The position numbers were made by a program, and so were the translations under genes. Below are positions 34,436 through 43,298 of a stretch of DNA of 64,000 nt, piece after piece (the stretch's first letter is position 1; each line of letters starts with the position of its first letter). The stretch comes from Heyndrickxia oleronia (lineage in GTDB: Bacteria > Bacillota > Bacilli > Bacillales > Bacillaceae_C): NCBI RefSeq assembly GCF_017809215.1, contig NZ_CP065424.1:3814001-3878000 (forward strand). The letters are read 5' to 3'. The notes below the pieces were generated by a model. It searched no databases, was not told the origin of the DNA, and saw only the letters and a list, made by a program, of their open reading frames with translations.

Positions 34436-35626
34436 TTAAACTGCCTTATTAACCTTATAATCAGCATTTTGAACCACTTTCGCTTCTTCAGTTTCAGCAC
34501 CATGCCCCATTGTAAATAATAATTTATTTACATCATTTTTTAACCCGATAAGATTTTTTGCTTCCTGAACAAGTTTTTGCATTGTATGGAGTTCATCATC
34601 ACTAATTTCTATGAGTTCCTCAAACATTTCAACAGATTCCCTTGAGATTGAAGCTATCTCCACGATTGTTTCCATAATCTGTTGTGTTGCAGAGGATAAT
34701 TCCTCCGAACTAGCAGAAGAATTTTCATTATTTTCAGCAATGATCTTTGTCGTAGATACAATCTTTTCGAACATGTTTCCAACCTCTACAATGGTCGTAT
34801 TTGTATCTTTAAATTCTTCTGTTCCTTGCTGCATGGAATGAACAACTATTTCTGTTTCTTCTTGTATATTCTTCACGATATTTGAAACTTCCGAAGAAGA
34901 CTGGCGTGACTGTTCGGCCAATTTTCGAACTTCATCAGCAACAACAGCAAATCCTTTACCATGTTCACCCGCTCGTGCAGCTTCTATCGCCGCATTCAAT
35001 GCCAATAAATTAATTTGTTCTGAAATCCCAGTAATCACTTTTACAATCGTGCCGATTTCTTGAGATTTTTCTCCAAGCTTATTTATTGCATTAAATGTTG
35101 TATTGATCGTTTGATTAAAGTGCTCCATTTTTTCTAAGGAATCCTTTAGCTTCTCGTTCCCCTCTTGTGTCAATTCTAAGGTAGTACTCGATTGTTCAGA
35201 AATTTGATTGGATCTCACGGATAAATCTTCGATAGCCTGTGCCATTTCTTCCATAGATGCAGCACTTTCTTCTGTAGCTACTAATTGCTTCTGTAATCCT
35301 CTTCCTACCTCATCAATTGCCGCTCTAACAATATCCGCTTTCTCTGAAGCATATTCACCAGTTACTGCGAGGTTTTCCCCTTTTTCATGTACATTTTTGG
35401 AAAAAGAAAAAAACTTTTCCCTTACACCGCTAAAATACTCAATTAATGGATTATACGCAGCATGATCAGAAGTTTTTTCATCCACTTTGCCTGCTGATAT
35501 TTCTTTCATTACATTTATTATTTCTTTATTAAAATGAGGACTATGTTTTAGTGAAAAATATCGGTAAGCAAAATACACCGATACCCCCAATAAGATAACA
35601 ATTATACCTAGCATAATAGCTTCCAT
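34436..35626 (-). CDS. Methyl-accepting chemotaxis protein (no periplasmic sensor domain)
   Basis: 396 aa: one N-terminal transmembrane helix (about 3-23) and no extracytoplasmic loop, then a long coiled coil with the MCP signalling hairpin ([28 protein letters not shown], shown here in parts: [17 protein letters not shown]). It probably senses a cytoplasmic or membrane signal. It is the third gene of the unit behind the c-di-GMP riboswitch, linking motility control and chemosensing. Confidence 0.92.
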   Translation of the reverse strand: MEAIMLGIIVILLGVSVYFAYRYFSLKHSPHFNKEIINVMKEISAGKVDEKTSDHAAYNPLIEYFSGVREKFFSFSKNVHEKGENLAVTGEYASEKADIVRAAIDEVGRGLQKQLVATEESAASMEEMAQAIEDLSVRSNQISEQSSTTLELTQEGNEKLKDSLEKMEHFNQTINTTFNAINKLGEKSQEIGTIVKVITGISEQINLLALNAAIEAARAGEHGKGFAVVADEVRKLAEQSRQSSSEVSNIVKNIQEETEIVVHSMQQGTEEFKDTNTTIVEVGNMFEKIVSTTKIIAENNENSSASSEELSSATQQIMETIVEIASISRESVEMFEELIEISDDELHTMQKLVQEAKNLIGLKNDVNKLLFTMGHGAETEEAKVVQNADYKVNKAV

Positions 35627-35703
35627 GATATATAAATGCCCCTAACTCCTATTATTTTTTATTCAAATCCCAACACAAGTTCATCTATGCTGGATTTAAT
35701 ATT

Positions 35704-36414
35704 TTATAGCTCCCTGATAACGATATATGTTCCATCGGCTACACTTGCAGGAATGCCATTCAACTTCCTATTATCCTGATATCTATGTACAATATAATTT
35801 CCTTCTATATCTTGATATTTTTTCATATTATGATATTTTTCCATTACACGCATCGACTTCGGATTTGTCGCTTCCCCTAAAACAGCCTTTAACCCTTGTG
35901 ATGATGCCTTTGTTATCAATTTATCTCCTAATTGCTGAATAATATCGTGACGGTCATGCTCTGCTATCACTCCTAACATAAATAGGTGTAATAGCTCTCC
36001 ATCTTCAATTTCTTTTCCGTTTCTTTTTTGATAATCATCCATGAAACGTTTGTCCACATCCTCAAGCACACGTAGAATAACATTCATATCATAAAAAGAA
36101 CCTTCAAATATATCTTCTCCGATAATCTCTGGTGCATTGGTATCTCCAGCAAGCACACCTACAACATTATTATGAGCATCACACGCGACTGCACAATATC
36201 CCTGCTCTACTGTAGAGTCTAAATAATCCTTGGTAAACTGATAGAAATCTTCATACTCTATATTTAATTGACCCACCATCGGTTCCTGAACCCATTTTCC
36301 CGAAACATCCACTCCAATAAATGTACGAGCTAGACACTCAGCTGCTTTCTGAATTAAATCGGTTTGTTCCTTCGTGATAATTTCATATGTATACAATTCT
36401 TGAGCTGTTTGCAC
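35704..36414 (-). CDS. GNAT-like N-acetyltransferase
   Basis: 236 aa with an acyl-CoA-binding pattern (LFMLGVIAEHDRHDIIQQLGDKLI, then the AVLGEATNPKSMRVMEKYHNM segment typical of GNAT motif B). It is longer than common GNAT proteins; the first 70 residues are not recognised. GTG start with GGAAG upstream. The second gene in the riboswitch-controlled unit, 44 nt after the STAS-like gene. Confidence 0.75.
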   Translation of the reverse strand: MQTAQELYTYEIITKEQTDLIQKAAECLARTFIGVDVSGKWVQEPMVGQLNIEYEDFYQFTKDYLDSTVEQGYCAVACDAHNNVVGVLAGDTNAPEIIGEDIFEGSFYDMNVILRVLEDVDKRFMDDYQKRNGKEIEDGELLHLFMLGVIAEHDRHDIIQQLGDKLITKASSQGLKAVLGEATNPKSMRVMEKYHNMKKYQDIEGNYIVHRYQDNRKLNGIPASVADGTYIVIREL

Positions 36415-36458
36415 TGGTTGATCTTCCTTTCAGCTTATAAATTTAATGATGGCTAACA

Positions 36459-36827
36459 TTACATAGAATGCTGTACTTTATCGATAAATGTACCTGTGAA
36501 ATTAATTCTTTCAAGTACATTCCTAATTTGCACTTGAGCAATTTTAGAGGCAGGCTTTACTACAAGGATATCCTTAAAGCCTAAGTTAGAATAAAATTGC
36601 ATTGTTTGCTCCAACTGTGGTACAACCTTTGAAGGGACAGGTGTTTGGTGAGTCCCGTCGACAACAAACGTATATTCATGTTTTGATACTTTATTAATCG
36701 TATCCTGTAAATCTATCATATAACCTTCTGCATCTTCTTCTCTCATTAATCCATGTACCTGTACATGAACCTCTTTCGCGACCTCATTAATGGCCATTTT
36801 ATATTTCTTTTTATCAACAACGATCAT
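36459..36827 (-). CDS. STAS-like small protein
   Basis: 122 aa with an alternating beta/alpha layout: IVVDKKKYKMAINEVAKEVHVQVHGL, YMIDLQDTINKV, YTFVVDGT and a final DILVVKPASKIAQVQIRNVLER. It resembles a STAS or SpoIIAA-like regulator. GGAG lies 8 nt before the ATG at 36827. The first gene downstream of the c-di-GMP riboswitch, so its expression should depend on c-di-GMP. Confidence 0.65.
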   Translation of the reverse strand: MIVVDKKKYKMAINEVAKEVHVQVHGLMREEDAEGYMIDLQDTINKVSKHEYTFVVDGTHQTPVPSKVVPQLEQTMQFYSNLGFKDILVVKPASKIAQVQIRNVLERINFTGTFIDKVQHSM

Positions 36828-36902
36828 CTTTAAATCTCCTTTCTCCATATAATTTGCTCTTTTCATTTGTTACCATTTGCACGTTATTTGCGTAGGAGTG
36901 CA

Positions 36903-36941
36903 ATAAAAAAAGCTATCCCAAATATAGATAAGGATAGCCTG
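36903..36941 (-). terminator. Terminator in the riboswitch leader
   Basis: On the minus strand GGCTATCC and GGGATAGC arms followed by TTTTTTT. It lies between the aptamer and the STAS-like gene. Folding of GAATAAT/ATTATTC (36948-36972) next to the aptamer may compete with it. Confidence 0.85.
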
Positions 36942-36969
36942 ATCATCGAATAATCGCTTGTTATCATTA

Positions 36970-37055
36970 TTCTCGGCAACCCGACGATCATTATCCCTAA
37001 GGATTTTAGACTCGTAGCTTTGCGTCCTTACCTTTCGATAAGTTTGCCTTTTGCA
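36970..37055 (-). ncRNA. Cyclic di-GMP-I (GEMM-I) riboswitch aptamer
   Basis: On the minus strand: GGCAAAC, a stem with GAAA tetraloop (TTATC-GAAA-GGTAA), GGACGCAAAGC, ACGAGTCTAA, a third stem (ATCCTTAGGGAT), and the closing GTCGGGTTGCC. These are the conserved blocks of the c-di-GMP class I aptamer in the right order and spacing. It controls the STAS-GNAT-chemoreceptor genes. An on or off sense cannot be decided by eye. Confidence 0.92.
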
Positions 37056-37462
37056 ATTTTTTAAAAAGTAGTACTAAACTCATGATAACATAGAACTATT
37101 ACAATATGAATTTTTTGTAATTTTTTGTCGAATTAGACTATTTTAATTGATTTATATATGGTTAGTCTAGTAATTAGGTATCGCTACTTTTCACCTAGAA
37201 GAGGAGGATTAGTGCTTAGCTGTTTGAACTACCTTCAAATGCTTCCGCCCCTTTTGATTATGGTGGTTTGATAGCTTGAAGTTTTGATAGCAAGCGTGAA
37301 TAAAGGGATCTTCAAGCATATTTATTTATTTACAAGTTCTTGGTAAGATAACTATATTCAGAATGGTTTTTATATTACGAATGATTAAATTCTATAAACA
37401 AGATGGCGGGTAAGCTGCCGCCTTACGATTTTAACTAGTAATCTAGCAGAAAGGAGATTCCC

Positions 37463-39067
37463 ATGAGCAAATTATTATGGAACTCACCAAAAGATTTAGA
37501 GAGCTTGCTTTATGAACTTGTCGGTTGGGAAAGTGAAACCTTCTCAGAAGGTGAAAAACGCTTCTCGATAAAATTGCATGAAAAGATGAGTCACCTGCCA
37601 TATTTCATGGAACACCCTGATTATCTAACATTAGATCCGGTTGATAAAGGACGCTCTTTTTTAACTGCCCTTTATAAAAATGAACATGCTTCAGATACGG
37701 TGGTTCTTATTAGTCATTTTGATACCGTTGAAACGGAAGAATATGGGCAGCTACAGCCGATTTGTCGGAAGCCACTTCAATTGACGGAAGCACTCAAGCA
37801 GCATAAGAATCGCTTATCCAAAAATGCCGTGAAGGATTTAGAATCAGGTGAGTATGTATTTGGGCGCGGAACGATGGATATGAAAATTGGTCTAGCCATT
37901 CATATGGGACTGATCGAAAAAGCCATTGCCGAGGAGTGGCCGATTAATTTATTGCTCGTTACAGTTCCAGACGAAGAAGTCAATTCATCAGGTATGCGCG
38001 CCGCAGTAAAAAAATTGGTGAATCTAAGTGAAGAACACGGTCTTGTCTATCAGTTATTCTTAAATAGTGAATCCTCCTTTTCCCAAAATCCAGAGGATGA
38101 GAACTACTATATTTATACAGGAACCATCGGCAAAATCATGCCATCCGCCTTATTTTATGGCAAGGAAACACATGTCGGTGAACCATTAAAAGGCATGACT
38201 GCCAACTATATTGCCGCTTATTTCAATCAACAAATGGAATGGAATCCCCTATTCCAGGAAGAGCATCTAGGAGAAAAAACACCACTGCCTGTTTCACTAC
38301 AACAAAAAGATTTAAAACTAACATACTCGACGCAAACCCCGGCCCGTGCCCAAGCACTCTATAATGTCTTTATGATGCAGCGCTCAGCAAAGGACATCAT
38401 GAATCGGTTTGAGCAGGTAGCCAAAGATGCGGTCTCTCGCTGCAATGAAAACTACCGTGCCCTTTGTAAGCAAGAAAACATCAAAGGAATTGGTGATGTG
38501 CGTGTATTGCGTTTTGAACAGCTTGAATCCTATGCCCGCGATAAGTTTGGTGATGCATTTGTTTATGCCATCCATTCGAAAGCTTTACAAATGGATGAGT
38601 TAGATGAACGGGATCAATCCTTCTTCGTTGCCGATCAACTCATGCACAATTGTCAGGAATTAGCACCAGCGGTCATACTCTTATTCACGCCACCGTATTA
38701 CCCAGCGGTTAATTCATCAGACGACCCATTGATTCAAAAAGCCGTTCAATTGTTGTCAGATTTGACCCAGCAAATGAATATTCCATTAAAGCCAGTTAAC
38801 TATTTTAATGGAATATGCGATTTAAGCTATGTCAACTATAGTGACAAAAACGATGGATGGACAAGTTACGAGAAAAACACACCGATTTGGGGAGATGGAT
38901 ACTTTATTCCCTTTGAGGACATGAAAAAGCTTAGAGCGCCGGTGCTTAATGTGGGTGCTTTTGGTAAGGATGCACATCAACTTTCAGAGAGATTGCATAA
39001 GGAAAGTGCGTTTGTGCGGACTCCTGTGTTGGTTGAAAAGTTGATTTTAGGGTTGCTTGGTAGATAG
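37463..39067 (+). CDS. rocB: RocB-like M20 family metallohydrolase
   Basis: 534 aa with M20 peptidase motifs: metal-binding HFDTVE (about 90), GRGTMDMK (about 136) and the catalytic PDEEVNSSG (about 173). Length and pattern match RocB, encoded with arginine catabolism genes in B. subtilis, with unknown reaction. AAAGGAG sets the start. Monocistronic here and followed by a terminator and array 3. Confidence 0.88.
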   Translation: MSKLLWNSPKDLESLLYELVGWESETFSEGEKRFSIKLHEKMSHLPYFMEHPDYLTLDPVDKGRSFLTALYKNEHASDTVVLISHFDTVETEEYGQLQPICRKPLQLTEALKQHKNRLSKNAVKDLESGEYVFGRGTMDMKIGLAIHMGLIEKAIAEEWPINLLLVTVPDEEVNSSGMRAAVKKLVNLSEEHGLVYQLFLNSESSFSQNPEDENYYIYTGTIGKIMPSALFYGKETHVGEPLKGMTANYIAAYFNQQMEWNPLFQEEHLGEKTPLPVSLQQKDLKLTYSTQTPARAQALYNVFMMQRSAKDIMNRFEQVAKDAVSRCNENYRALCKQENIKGIGDVRVLRFEQLESYARDKFGDAFVYAIHSKALQMDELDERDQSFFVADQLMHNCQELAPAVILLFTPPYYPAVNSSDDPLIQKAVQLLSDLTQQMNIPLKPVNYFNGICDLSYVNYSDKNDGWTSYEKNTPIWGDGYFIPFEDMKKLRAPVLNVGAFGKDAHQLSERLHKESAFVRTPVLVEKLILGLLGR

Positions 39068-39090
39068 GATTTGGATGGATTATCTTGAAT

Positions 39091-39132
39091 AAAAAATGCT
39101 CACGGGCCTTGGTTTTGGTTTGTGAGCATTTA
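39091..39132 (+). terminator. Terminator of rocB
   Basis: AAATGCTCAC and TGTGAGCATTT arms with a G/T-rich loop, then AAACTTTTT. The same stem sequence follows the PLP decarboxylase gene. Confidence 0.75.
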
Positions 39133-39205
39133 AACTTTTTCAAATTAAATGTTTTAGAATTTGTAAAGTTCCTAGAAAAGGATTTCTGGAATTTTTTGTA
39201 TTTTT

Positions 39206-40046
39206 TCATTTCAATCACTATACCTGAAACACATTTTCTTCAATATTTTCGCTTTATGTGTTTCAATCGCTATACTTGAGACACATTTTCTCTAATATTT
39301 TCGCTTTATGTGTTTCAAACACTATACTTGAAACACATTTTCTCCGATATTCTCACTTTATGTGTTTCAAACACTATACTTGAAACACATTTTCTCTACT
39401 ATTCTCTTATAATGTGTTTCAAACACTATACTTGAGACACATTTTCTCTAATATTCTCTTATAATGTGTTTCAATCGCTATACTTGAGACACATTTTCTC
39501 TAATATTCTCTTATAATGTGTTTAAAAAACACTATCCTTGAAACACATTTTCCCTAATATTCTCTTATAATGTGTTTCAAACACTATACTTAAGACACAT
39601 TTTCTCCGATATTCTCACTTTATGTGTTTCAAACACTATCCTTGAGACACATTTTCTCCGATATTCTCACTTTATGTGTTTCAAACACTATCCTTGAGAC
39701 ACATTTTCTCCGATATTCTCACTTTATGTGTTTCAAACACTATCCTTGAGACACATTTTCTCTACTATTCTCTTATAATGTGTTTCAAACACTATACTTG
39801 AGACACATTTTCTCCGATATTCTCACTTTATGTGTTTCAACCGCTATACCTGAGACACATTTTCTCCGATATTTTCGCTTTATGTGTTTCAATCGCTATA
39901 CTTGGGACACATTTTCTCCGATATTCTCGCTTTATGTGTTTCAATCACTATCCTTGAGACACATTTTCTCCGATATTCTCACTTTATGTGTTTCAAACAC
40001 TATACTTGAGACACATTTTCTCTACTATTCTCACTTTATGTGAAGC
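39206..40046. repeat. 52-bp palindromic tandem array 3 (16 units plus a half unit)
   Basis: Left half-sites GTGTTTC at 39258, 39310, 39362 and then every 52 bp (one 54-bp step at 39518) to 39988, with a degenerate one at 39206 and a terminal GTGAAGC at 40040. The right half-site GAAACAC or GAGACAC starts 20 bp later; arms extend to AATGTGTTTCAA/TTGAGACACATT. The spacer is TTTTCTCCGATATTCTCACTTT or similar. Sequence is unrelated to arrays 1 and 2 but period and half-site offset are identical. Located between convergent rocB and the DUF6946-like gene. Confidence 0.95.
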
Positions 40047-40089
40047 ATAAACATAAATAATAATAGAAATCCTTTAATGGGTACTTATT

Positions 40090-40785
40090 CTAAAAATGCT
40101 TCCATTCTTTTTTGTTTATTTCACCTGTTACCCATCCAAAATACAAATTTACTTCATTCAATTCTACTGGACCAACAATTCCATCCTTATTCGGGGAAAA
40201 ATTAAACAGTTTTACAAAGTTTATATAGTCTTCAAACCATTTTCTAGTTTCGCTAAATGAATGAACAAGCATAAGAGATTGACGAGCATTTACTTTCCTT
40301 GCTTCAAGCACTGCTGATGATGCTCTATGTAGTAATTGGTATCTTATATTACCTACACTTTCTTTATGTAACCCCAGTATATTAAGTAAGGATTCTAATC
40401 TTTTTTGTTTACCATCACTAGGATTCTTACCTAACCAATTTTCAACAGTTTTCCCAAAGGGCTCTGAAACTTTTCCTTCCACCATAATCGTTAATAATTC
40501 ATTTTTAGACTTCGCAAGTACATAAAGATCATTTTGCGAGCTTGCATTTCCACCAGGTAAAGGTACCTTATACTCAGGGAATGCTAATAATACTTCCACA
40601 TCGTGGAACAAAGGAAACTCGCACTGTTTAAAAATCGTATCCACGCAAGAAGGAAGTTTAGTAGCTTCTTCCCAACAATGAGCTAATTCATAAGCTGAAT
40701 ACCCCTTTTTCCATTGTTTGTCTGGATCTGCAAGAGAGTCTCTCCACGAAAGAGGACCTCGAGATGGAATAAAGAATTTAGCCAT
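40090..40785 (-). CDS. DUF6946-like protein with PD-(D/E)XK-like signature
   Basis: 231 aa. Asp86 (SSQNDLYVLA), then Glu103 and Lys105 in MVEGKV give the D...ExK signature. The rest is helical, with RYQLLHRASSAVLEARK in the middle. The family assignment (DUF6946-like) is from memory and not certain; the nuclease-type signature is visible. It ends 44 bp from the last repeat of array 3 and is divergent from a gene remnant. Confidence 0.65.
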   Translation of the reverse strand: MAKFFIPSRGPLSWRDSLADPDKQWKKGYSAYELAHCWEEATKLPSCVDTIFKQCEFPLFHDVEVLLAFPEYKVPLPGGNASSQNDLYVLAKSKNELLTIMVEGKVSEPFGKTVENWLGKNPSDGKQKRLESLLNILGLHKESVGNIRYQLLHRASSAVLEARKVNARQSLMLVHSFSETRKWFEDYINFVKLFNFSPNKDGIVGPVELNEVNLYFGWVTGEINKKEWKHF

Positions 40786-40946
40786 TTTTCTCTCCCCTAT
40801 TTTGTTTTCTTATTGACTAATAATTTAAAAGGTAAATGTTGATATTTGATGCATCTCCGAAATAATCTTTATATAATATAAGAACAAATATTCTGGAAGG
40901 GTTTCAAGGTGAGCAAAGCGTTTAGCAACTTGTTAATGCATATTGA

Positions 40947-41174
40947 AAAATTACCACATACAAAAATAAACAAGTTTACCAATGGGTTAAACGCTATGTT
41001 GAACCTTCTTCATCTGTTGGTGGTCGTTTAATTAACAACAACCTTACTTGGTTTTTATTTGTTGACAGTCGTAGTAACGAAAGCAATAAACAGCACATTA
41101 AAGAATTTCTATTATCATCATTTGTATTTGAAATGACGGACACAAATGTTAGTTTGAGGCTATCAAAAGTGTAA
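40947..41174 (+). pseudogene. Start-less gene remnant, 75 codons
   Basis: An open frame without initiator or ribosome binding site reads as plausible protein (VYQWVKRYVEPSSSVGG, then LTWFLFVDSRSNE and KEFLLSSFVFEMTD) and ends at 41174. No family is recognised. Probably the tail of a truncated gene. Confidence 0.35.
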
Positions 41175-41260
41175 CTCTTTTTTTAGTTATCGAACAGGAA
41201 AAGCCTAAAAAGTAACAAAACATCAAGTATATTCGTCAAATAAAAAGGAGGTAGGTGTTT

Positions 41261-41602
41261 TTGAGAAAGTTAGTGTTGATTACAATATTGATTGTTTTAT
41301 CTACGACTTTAATGGGTTGTAATTTAATTCAACCAAAGGATAGTGTGTCGATTGAATTGATTGCATTCAATAGTCTTACAGATGAAGAAAAGGATTTAAT
41401 TCCTGCAAGTCCAAAAGATTCAATCGTGGAAAAAGTAACAGTTAATGATGAAAATAAATCTTTTATTGACAAAAATTATGATAAAGACCAAGTTTATGCA
41501 GTTACGTTTAATAATACTGAAACAAATTCTTCTGGAAAACTTACGGTTTTTGTTGATTTGGATAAGGAAACAGTTGTCGGTAAAGGATTTACGAGCAAGT
41601 AA
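41261..41602 (+). CDS. Hypothetical lipoprotein, 113 aa
   Basis: Signal peptide with lipobox LMGC (Cys about residue 20), then a small soluble domain of about 90 residues. TTG at 41261 has GGAGG at 9-nt spacing; the GTG at 41255 is too close. The domain is not recognised. Confidence 0.65.
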   Translation: MRKLVLITILIVLSTTLMGCNLIQPKDSVSIELIAFNSLTDEEKDLIPASPKDSIVEKVTVNDENKSFIDKNYDKDQVYAVTFNNTETNSSGKLTVFVDLDKETVVGKGFTSK

Positions 41603-41626
41603 GTATCAAATAAAACATCAATAATG

Positions 41627-41659
41627 GTAGGAAACCCCGAATTGTAGAGGTTTCCTTTA
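41627..41659 (+). terminator. Rho-independent terminator
   Basis: AGGAAACC (41629-41636) and GGTTTCCT (41649-41656), then TTAACTTT. Confidence 0.7.
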
Positions 41660-41748
41660 ACTTTGCTCAATTATCAATATTAAAATTTAACAGAGCCTTT
41701 AATTTAATAATTCTAATCAAAAAAATCCATAAAATATAATAGAGTTAG

Positions 41749-42261
41749 TTAATTTTGTATATTTAATTCCCTTAAAACTTCTTTACGCAAATCACTCGCA
41801 ATATTCCCATTTTTATAATCATCCAACAAAAAATTTATCCTCTGAATATAACTATCTGAATCCTCTATACATCTTTCAAAACAATCCATAAAATGGTCTA
41901 CTAAAGTATCATCAACTAAAGCAATTGGTTCTGGATAATATTTGACATCTTCTCTTTCAAATGCTTTTCTACAAGTGTAAGCAACTGCATCAATAATGCA
42001 GTTCCAAGCGTTTACATCTGATTCATTATCTGACATCTCTTGAATTATTGTTATACCATTTTCCTCATTATCTAATAATCCATATAGTATATCCCCTATA
42101 TTTTCTTTACTTTTTAGCCACTCCCAACATTTATTTATAACTTCTTGGGCTAAAATTTGATCTTCCCTTTGTGAAAAAATCGACAAAACTTTTTCTGAAA
42201 GTCCAAGAAAAAGTATTACTTTACCATCTTCTGTTAAACTACTAAAACTAGTATTAGCCAT
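41749..42261 (-). CDS. Imm6-like immunity protein
   Basis: 170 aa, acidic and all-helical, with SEKVLSIFSQREDQIL and INKCWEWLKSKE, consistent with the Imm6 family of polymorphic-toxin immunity proteins. GGAGG lies 6 nt before the ATG at 42261. No intact toxin gene is found, but a C-terminal remnant ends 17 nt upstream. Confidence 0.6.
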   Translation of the reverse strand: MANTSFSSLTEDGKVILFLGLSEKVLSIFSQREDQILAQEVINKCWEWLKSKENIGDILYGLLDNEENGITIIQEMSDNESDVNAWNCIIDAVAYTCRKAFEREDVKYYPEPIALVDDTLVDHFMDCFERCIEDSDSYIQRINFLLDDYKNGNIASDLRKEVLRELNIQN

Positions 42262-42278
42262 AATTAACCTCCAACAAA

Positions 42279-42404
42279 TCAAATATACTTTTCATTTTTA
42301 AACATTAGAATATGAACACCAGTTACTTTAATGCTTTTATCAATAAGTTCTTTTTCCTTTTTCTTTCCCAGCAACATTGGAAGTGGTGAAAGGTCATTTT
42401 TTGT
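42279..42404 (-). pseudogene. Possible C-terminal remnant of the toxin gene before Imm6
   Basis: A 41-codon open frame without a start (PLPMLLGKKKEKELIDK, VTGVHILMFKNEKYI) ends at 42279, just before the immunity gene. Its place is where the cognate toxin C-terminus should be. Otherwise the 42262-42575 gap holds nothing I recognise. Confidence 0.35.
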
Positions 42405-42575
42405 TTACAACCAAGTGCAGCTTAAATAGCGGTTTCATGATATCAAGGTCTACCTCTATCAAAAGAGGATAGTTGAAGCTTAATTTCATTTATGTTTATT
42501 TTCACTTCTTTATCAAATATTGAAGATTTTAAATATTCATTATGTTAAAATCCTTCTTAAGGAGGGAAGTATATC

Positions 42576-43070
42576 GTGAAACAAATAATCATTGCTTTTA
42601 CTCTATTATTAGCTTTAGTGGGTTGCTCTAATAAGGATACTGTTAAGGGGAATGCCTCCCAACAAACTAGTAACCCTACTGAAAGTAACTCAGAGGTATT
42701 AGCTCAAGAAAATAAAGAATTAAAAAAACAACTAGAGGAAAGACCAGCTCTTACATCAGAACAATTAAGAGAAACGATGAATCTCTCATTTAAAACCATA
42801 CAAGCTATGATAAATAAAGACTATAACTATCTTGAAACAATAAAGAACTCGAATGTGACTATTAATCAGAAGACGAACACTTTTATATTTGATGATGCTC
42901 ATGAACAAGCTTTCTTACAATCTATTGATTACAATCATTTTGAATACAGGTTTCATCATTTAGAAGATGATGTTATAACAGTCGGGTTCGCCCAAAACAA
43001 TTCTGAAATCGTTTTTCAGTTTTCACAAAAGGAAGGTAGGTATTTATTAAGTTCATTTATTACCAACTAG
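42576..43070 (+). CDS. Hypothetical lipoprotein, 164 aa
   Basis: GTG start with AAGGAGGG upstream. Lipobox ALVGC (Cys about residue 17), a coiled-coil stretch (VLAQENKELKKQLEER) and a C-terminal alpha/beta domain of about 100 residues reminiscent of NTF2-like folds (FKTIQAMINKDYNYLETI). Unrecognised. A strong terminator follows. Confidence 0.7.
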   Translation: MKQIIIAFTLLLALVGCSNKDTVKGNASQQTSNPTESNSEVLAQENKELKKQLEERPALTSEQLRETMNLSFKTIQAMINKDYNYLETIKNSNVTINQKTNTFIFDDAHEQAFLQSIDYNHFEYRFHHLEDDVITVGFAQNNSEIVFQFSQKEGRYLLSSFITN

Positions 43071-43073
43071 TGT

Positions 43074-43112
43074 GCAAAAAACACTCATTTTAAAATTGAG
43101 TGCTTTTTGCCT
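43074..43112 (+). terminator. Rho-independent terminator
   Basis: GCAAAAAACACTCA and TGAGTGCTTTTTGC with a 9-nt loop. Confidence 0.85.
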
Positions 43113-43298
43113 ATGATTCCTTCTTAATTATAAAGCACATTTCTTTCTTGAGGAATTTGAAAATACATTCAAACGTAGGAGCACAGAAAAAATTGTATCT
43201 ATTTTTATGACCTGTCACTCTTATCTAATAAACTCTAAACAAAACAGACGGCATTCTTGCTTCCATAATGGAAGGACAAGAACCCGTCCAATTACTTC

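Noticed and set aside
39780-40043. ORF through array 3 (LRHIFSDILTLCVS repeats)
   Set aside because: Same reason: an artefact of the tandem repeat, no initiation site.
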